Program-made: the position numbers and the translations under genes | DNA from: Flavobacterium sp. UBA807 | GTDB taxonomy: Bacteria > Bacteroidota > Bacteroidia > Flavobacteriales > Flavobacteriaceae | DNA length: 9,363 nucleotides | Direction of reading: 5' to 3' | NCBI GenBank assembly: GCA_002296885.1 | Contig: DBIH01000043.1 | Span: 1 to 9,363 of the forward strand | Notes under the pieces: generated by a model | What the model saw: only the letters and a program-made list of their open reading frames with translations | Told to the model about the DNA's origin: nothing | Database searches by the model: none | Shown here: positions 6,450 to 9,363 of the stretch, piece by piece | How positions within the stretch are numbered: position 1 is the stretch's first letter | How the letters are laid out: the number at the start of each line of letters is the position of its first letter

Positions 6450-6812
6450 TTAAAAATTCCATTTAATAGTCGCATTTTTAAATACCTCAAATATATAATC
6501 AGCTTCAACCAAAAGGATGAACAATAAATACAAAGCAAGGAAAATTACGGTTGCAACAACCGCCCAACGCAAACTGCTTCTTTCGCCTTCCATGTGCATG
6601 AAAGCCCAAACAATTCCGTAAGCTTTAACAAGAGTCAGAATGATGAAAACCCAGTTTAGCAAATTCATGCTGATGAAGTTATTCATATATAAAAAGCTTG
6701 GTCTTGAAATTCCCAAATAAACCTCAACAATAGTTACTGCAGAAAGGAAGAAGAATACATTCCAGATTCTTTTTACGTTTGATTGATGTCCGTGTGCGTG
6801 ATCGTGTGACAT
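6450..6812 (-). CDS. Cytochrome c oxidase subunit IV (bacterial COX4/CyoD-like)
   Basis: 120 residues with three membrane helices at about 16-36, 49-71 and 83-103, the standard shape of the small prokaryotic subunit IV. AYGIVWAFMHMEGERSSLRW (64-83) is the family signature between helices 2 and 3. The start is ATG at 6810-6812, giving MSHDHAHGHQ, a His-rich N-terminus. A TTG 57 nt upstream is in frame but would overlap the COX III gene and add an odd hydrophobic leader. The gene follows COX III by 20 bp and is the last before a strong terminator. Subunit IV stabilises the heme-copper oxidase complex in the inner membrane and has no cofactor of its own. Confidence 0.88.
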   Translation of the reverse strand: MSHDHAHGHQSNVKRIWNVFFFLSAVTIVEVYLGISRPSFLYMNNFISMNLLNWVFIILTLVKAYGIVWAFMHMEGERSSLRWAVVATVIFLALYLLFILLVEADYIFEVFKNATIKWNF

Positions 6813-6832
6813 GATATGAATTTTATAAAAAA

Positions 6833-7858
6833 TTAAACTAAGTAGAAGAATGTAAATACAAATACCCAAACTAAATCGACAAAGTGCCAGTATAGTCCAA
6901 CTTTTTCTACCATTTCGTAAGTTCTTCTTTTCTCATACGTTCCTAAGACAACGTTTAAGAAAATGATGAAGTTGATTACAACCCCTGAGAATACGTGGAA
7001 TCCGTGGAAACCTGTAATGAAGAAGAAGAAATCAGCAAATAATTTACTTCCGTATTCGTTGTGCTCAAGGTTGGCTCCTTCAACAACTTTACCTGCGTTG
7101 GCAACCATTTTTTCAGATTCTGCCCTGTTGAGGATTTCTCTGTGTTTATTGTGATTTAAACCTGGCTGTAATGTTTTATTTGCTCTGTCTTCGGCAGTAT
7201 CTCTATAGATAACTTCTGTTCTTACCAAATAATCAGGGTGTGCTTTAAAACCTGCCTGAACTTCAGCAACAGAATAAGACGGTAAAGTTGGCTCATCCAT
7301 AAACCATTTCCCTCGGCTTCTTGTCAGTTGTTCTCTTTCCTCAGGAAGTCTTACTGCAAAATCTTCTAGTTTTACTCTTTTCCCATTTCCATCAACAAAC
7401 TGAATGATACTTCCTCCTTTAGTTTCAATGGCTCCATATTCCCCTTTGATAAAGTTTTTCCACTCCCAGGCTTGTGAACCAACGAAGATCAAACCTCCAA
7501 CGATTGTCAATAACATATAAATGGCAACTTTTTTCTGTTTCATCTGATGACCTGCATCAACAGCCAATACCATTGTTACAGAAGAAAAGATCAGGATAAA
7601 AGTCATGAATGCCACATAGTACATCGGCATTTCCTTACCATGCATGAACGGGAAGTGCGTAAACACCTCGTCGGCAATTGGCCAGTTGTTAATGAATTTA
7701 AATCTTGAAAAACCGTATGCTGCAAGGAAACCGGTAAAGGTCAAGGCATCCGACACGATAAAAAACCACATCATTAATTTGCCATAACTAGCGCCCATCG
7801 GCTCATTTCCGCCGCCCCAAACGTTTTCAGTATTTCCAGAAGTATCTTTAGCTCCCAT
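6833..7858 (-). CDS. Cytochrome c oxidase subunit III, long form with large internal insertion
   Basis: 341 residues, against roughly 200 for a compact bacterial COX III. Helices lie near 28-50, 79-101, 111-131, 273-308 and 321-341. COX III hallmarks are MMWFFIVSDALTF (29-41), AWEWKNFI (130-137), ITGFHGFHVFSGV (281-293) and YWHFVDLVWVFVF (323-335). Between helix 3 and the FHGFH helix lies a hydrophilic insert of about 125 residues (142-268), rich in Lys, Glu and Arg and with no cysteine. It belongs to the inner-membrane oxidase complex with subunits I and II, which are absent here. The start ATG at 7858 gives a short polar N-terminus ending in WGGGNEPMGASYGK. The gene lies 44 bp after the short COX III. 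I recall long COX III forms from other Flavobacteriia, so the insert is probably lineage-typical; its function is unknown to me. Confidence 0.93.
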   Translation of the reverse strand: MGAKDTSGNTENVWGGGNEPMGASYGKLMMWFFIVSDALTFTGFLAAYGFSRFKFINNWPIADEVFTHFPFMHGKEMPMYYVAFMTFILIFSSVTMVLAVDAGHQMKQKKVAIYMLLTIVGGLIFVGSQAWEWKNFIKGEYGAIETKGGSIIQFVDGNGKRVKLEDFAVRLPEEREQLTRSRGKWFMDEPTLPSYSVAEVQAGFKAHPDYLVRTEVIYRDTAEDRANKTLQPGLNHNKHREILNRAESEKMVANAGKVVEGANLEHNEYGSKLFADFFFFITGFHGFHVFSGVVINFIIFLNVVLGTYEKRRTYEMVEKVGLYWHFVDLVWVFVFTFFYLV

Positions 7859-7883
7859 AAAAATGTTATTGTTAAAAAGTTCC

Positions 7884-7891
7884 CAAATTTA
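7884..7891 (-). promoter_or_regulatory. Possible internal -7 box before the long COX III
   Basis: Minus-strand TAAATTTG fits TAnnTTTG and lies 25 bp before the ATG at 7858, in the longest gap (44 bp) of an otherwise tight operon. No TTG lies at suitable spacing, and AT-rich spacers give chance matches easily. Weak support. Confidence 0.22.
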
Positions 7892-7902
7892 GATTTTTTT
7901 TC

Positions 7903-8484
7903 TTATTTAAAGAAATATAAAAATAAAAACAAACAAATCCACAAGAAATCAAGAAAGTGCCAATACATCGCACCTAGTTCAATTCCAAGCGTTTGAGTTG
8001 AATTGTATTTTTGTTTAAAATGATTATAAATTATGATTAAAAGCGAAATTAATCCTCCTGTAAGGTGGGCAAGGTGAAGTGTTGCCAACACATAAAGGAA
8101 AGTTGTGGTGATATTGCTTTCAGGACCAGTGAAAAAATAATTCTGATCCATCAGTTGCTCAAAGCCTTTTAACTGGCATAAAACAAACCCAATTCCAAGA
8201 GCTAAAGTTAGTAAAAGAAAGTTTGTTGTCGCCTGTCTGTTATCTTTTTGAATTGATTTTTTAGCCAAATGAAAAGTAACGCTGCATAAGATTATCATTA
8301 GCGTACTGAAGTAAAATGCCGAAGGAAACTGGAAATCCTTCATCCAGTCTTCCCTTGATTTACTTACTATGAAAGCACTTACGATTCCGGCAAACATCAT
8401 CGTCATGCTCCCCATCGCGAACAGCAAGAGCAGTTTATACGATCTTGCGGTTCTTTCCTTATGTTCCTGTGCGGTCATTGTCAT
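7903..8484 (-). CDS. Cytochrome c oxidase subunit III, short form
   Basis: 193 residues with five predicted helices, near 17-40, 57-76, 86-104, 127-153 and 173-192. COX III features are LATLHLAHLTGGLISLL (133-149), which carries the paired His region, and GAMYWHFLDFLWICLFLFLY (171-190), matching the YWHFxDxxW signature. This is the compact five-helix form seen in CyoC and many bacterial oxidases. It starts at ATG 8482-8484, 6 bp after the ctaB stop; a second ATG two codons later is equally possible. Together with the longer paralog downstream, it gives the oxidase two COX III-type subunits. Whether both enter the same complex cannot be told from sequence. Confidence 0.92.
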   Translation of the reverse strand: MTMTAQEHKERTARSYKLLLLFAMGSMTMMFAGIVSAFIVSKSREDWMKDFQFPSAFYFSTLMIILCSVTFHLAKKSIQKDNRQATTNFLLLTLALGIGFVLCQLKGFEQLMDQNYFFTGPESNITTTFLYVLATLHLAHLTGGLISLLIIIYNHFKQKYNSTQTLGIELGAMYWHFLDFLWICLFLFLYFFK

Positions 8485-8490
8485 ACCAAA

Positions 8491-9363
8491 CTATCTTAAA
8501 AATTTATCTATAATATATACTAATTGCAGCAAAGATATATAAGAAACACTAACCAGCATTAATGTCCGGGCAGCTTTTGCAGTCCGCAACTGATATAATC
8601 TCACGGCATAAAAAATCATCCAAAGACCTAATAAAAATACGATTCCGGCAGCTATTGGCGAAATGAATAATCTTCCTGTATATCCCAAACATGGCAACAG
8701 TGAAGCCACTAAAAGCCAAACCGAATACAATATCGTCTGCAAAGCGGTTGACGTATCTTTCTTCCCAGTTGGCAGCATAAAGAATCCTGCCTTTTCATAG
8801 TCATCATACAAAAACCAGCCAATAGCCCAAAAATGGGGGAACTGCCAAAAGAACTGTATTAGGAAAAGTGTTCCTGCTTCAATACCAAAATTATTAGTTG
8901 CCGCAACCCAGCCCAACATAAACGGAATCGCACCCGGAAAGGCACCGACAAAAACCGAAAGCGGCGTGTATTGCTTTAAAGGTGTATAAACACTGGTGTA
9001 AAGAAAAATCGAAATCGCACCAAACATCGCCGATTTCTGATTAATATTGTATAACAAAATCAATCCAATAATTGTCAATAAACTGGCAACAAAAAGCGCA
9101 CGGTTTGGAGTCATCCTTCCCGAAGCTACCGGACGGTTTTTGGTTCGGTTCATCAAGGCATCAAAATCCTTTTCAATGACTTGGTTAAATGCATTCGAAG
9201 CACCAACCATACAGTAACCGCCAATAGCCAACATCAGTAAAGTCGTGATTTTTAAATCATGAAAATCTACTACGCCGAGCAGATATCCCGCAATAGAAGA
9301 AAACACCACGCTTATAGCTAAACCCGCTTTGGTGATTTCCTTGAAATCAATCGCAATTTTTTT
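8491..9363 (-). CDS. ctaB: Heme O synthase (protoheme IX farnesyltransferase), N-terminus cut by window edge
   Basis: The frame is open from the TAG at 8491-8493 to the right edge, giving 290 codons. The GTG at 9307-9309 is an internal Val, because the reading continues upstream as DFKEITKAGLAIS, a normal UbiA/CtaB N-terminus. Perhaps 10-15 residues are missing. The enzyme transfers a farnesyl group from farnesyl diphosphate to heme B, making heme O for the oxidase. The first prenyltransferase motif is NAFNQVIEKDFDALMNRTKNRP (about 57-78 of the visible part), with the Mg-binding Asp pair. The second region is FLYDDYEKAGFFMLP. About eight or nine membrane helices are visible. It is followed after 6 bp by the short COX III, so heme supply and oxidase subunits share a transcript. 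The promoter lies outside the window. Confidence 0.96.
   Translation of the reverse strand, partial: KKIAIDFKEITKAGLAISVVFSSIAGYLLGVVDFHDLKITTLLMLAIGGYCMVGASNAFNQVIEKDFDALMNRTKNRPVASGRMTPNRALFVASLLTIIGLILLYNINQKSAMFGAISIFLYTSVYTPLKQYTPLSVFVGAFPGAIPFMLGWVAATNNFGIEAGTLFLIQFFWQFPHFWAIGWFLYDDYEKAGFFMLPTGKKDTSTALQTILYSVWLLVASLLPCLGYTGRLFISPIAAGIVFLLGLWMIFYAVRLYQLRTAKAARTLMLVSVSYISLLQLVYIIDKFLR

Noticed and set aside
6813..6869. Upstream TTG start for COX IV
   Set aside because: It overlaps the COX III coding end and adds an atypical hydrophobic leader; ATG at 6812 gives the usual length.
9307..9309. GTG as start of heme O synthase
   Set aside because: The frame continues upstream to the window edge with typical CtaB N-terminal sequence, so the gene is partial.

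Overview
The window looks like chromosomal DNA of a member of the Bacteroidota, most likely Flavobacteriaceae and close to Flavobacterium. The DNA is AT-rich, starts lack Shine-Dalgarno sequences, and promoter candidates fit the Bacteroidota form TAnnTTTG with an upstream TTG. The protein families and gene order also fit: heme O synthase, two COX III proteins, COX IV, SCO and DUF420. This assignment rests on reading the sequence only; no database search was run.

Left part (1-2606, minus strand): a two-gene efflux unit. A TolC-type outer membrane channel is followed after 4 bp by a MacA/HlyD-type periplasmic adaptor, which runs off the left edge. An inner-membrane pump gene is expected beyond position 1. 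Middle (2607-4161): a 163-bp divergent spacer with one candidate -7 box in each direction, then a plus-strand DUF4403-like lipoprotein.

Right part (4168-9363, minus strand): a cytochrome c oxidase locus read right to left. It contains heme O synthase (ctaB, cut by the right edge), a short COX III, a long COX III with an insertion of about 125 residues, and COX IV, followed by a clear hairpin terminator. A second transcription unit appears to start within that terminator. It carries an SCO-like protein with no cysteine, a canonical SCO copper chaperone, a DUF420 (CtaM-like) membrane protein, and a small membrane protein with a CAMC motif. The last three are tightly packed or overlapping. The catalytic subunits I and II are not in the window.

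Most of the window is ordinary for this lineage. The items most worth a second look are the assembly module as a set (especially the cysteine-free SCO paralog and the CAMC protein), a promoter embedded in a terminator, an EF-hand-like loop in DUF420, and an inverted/tandem repeat that encodes the signal peptide of the CAMC protein. No CRISPR array, insertion sequence, phage gene, tRNA or rRNA was seen. There is no gene-free stretch longer than 300 bp.
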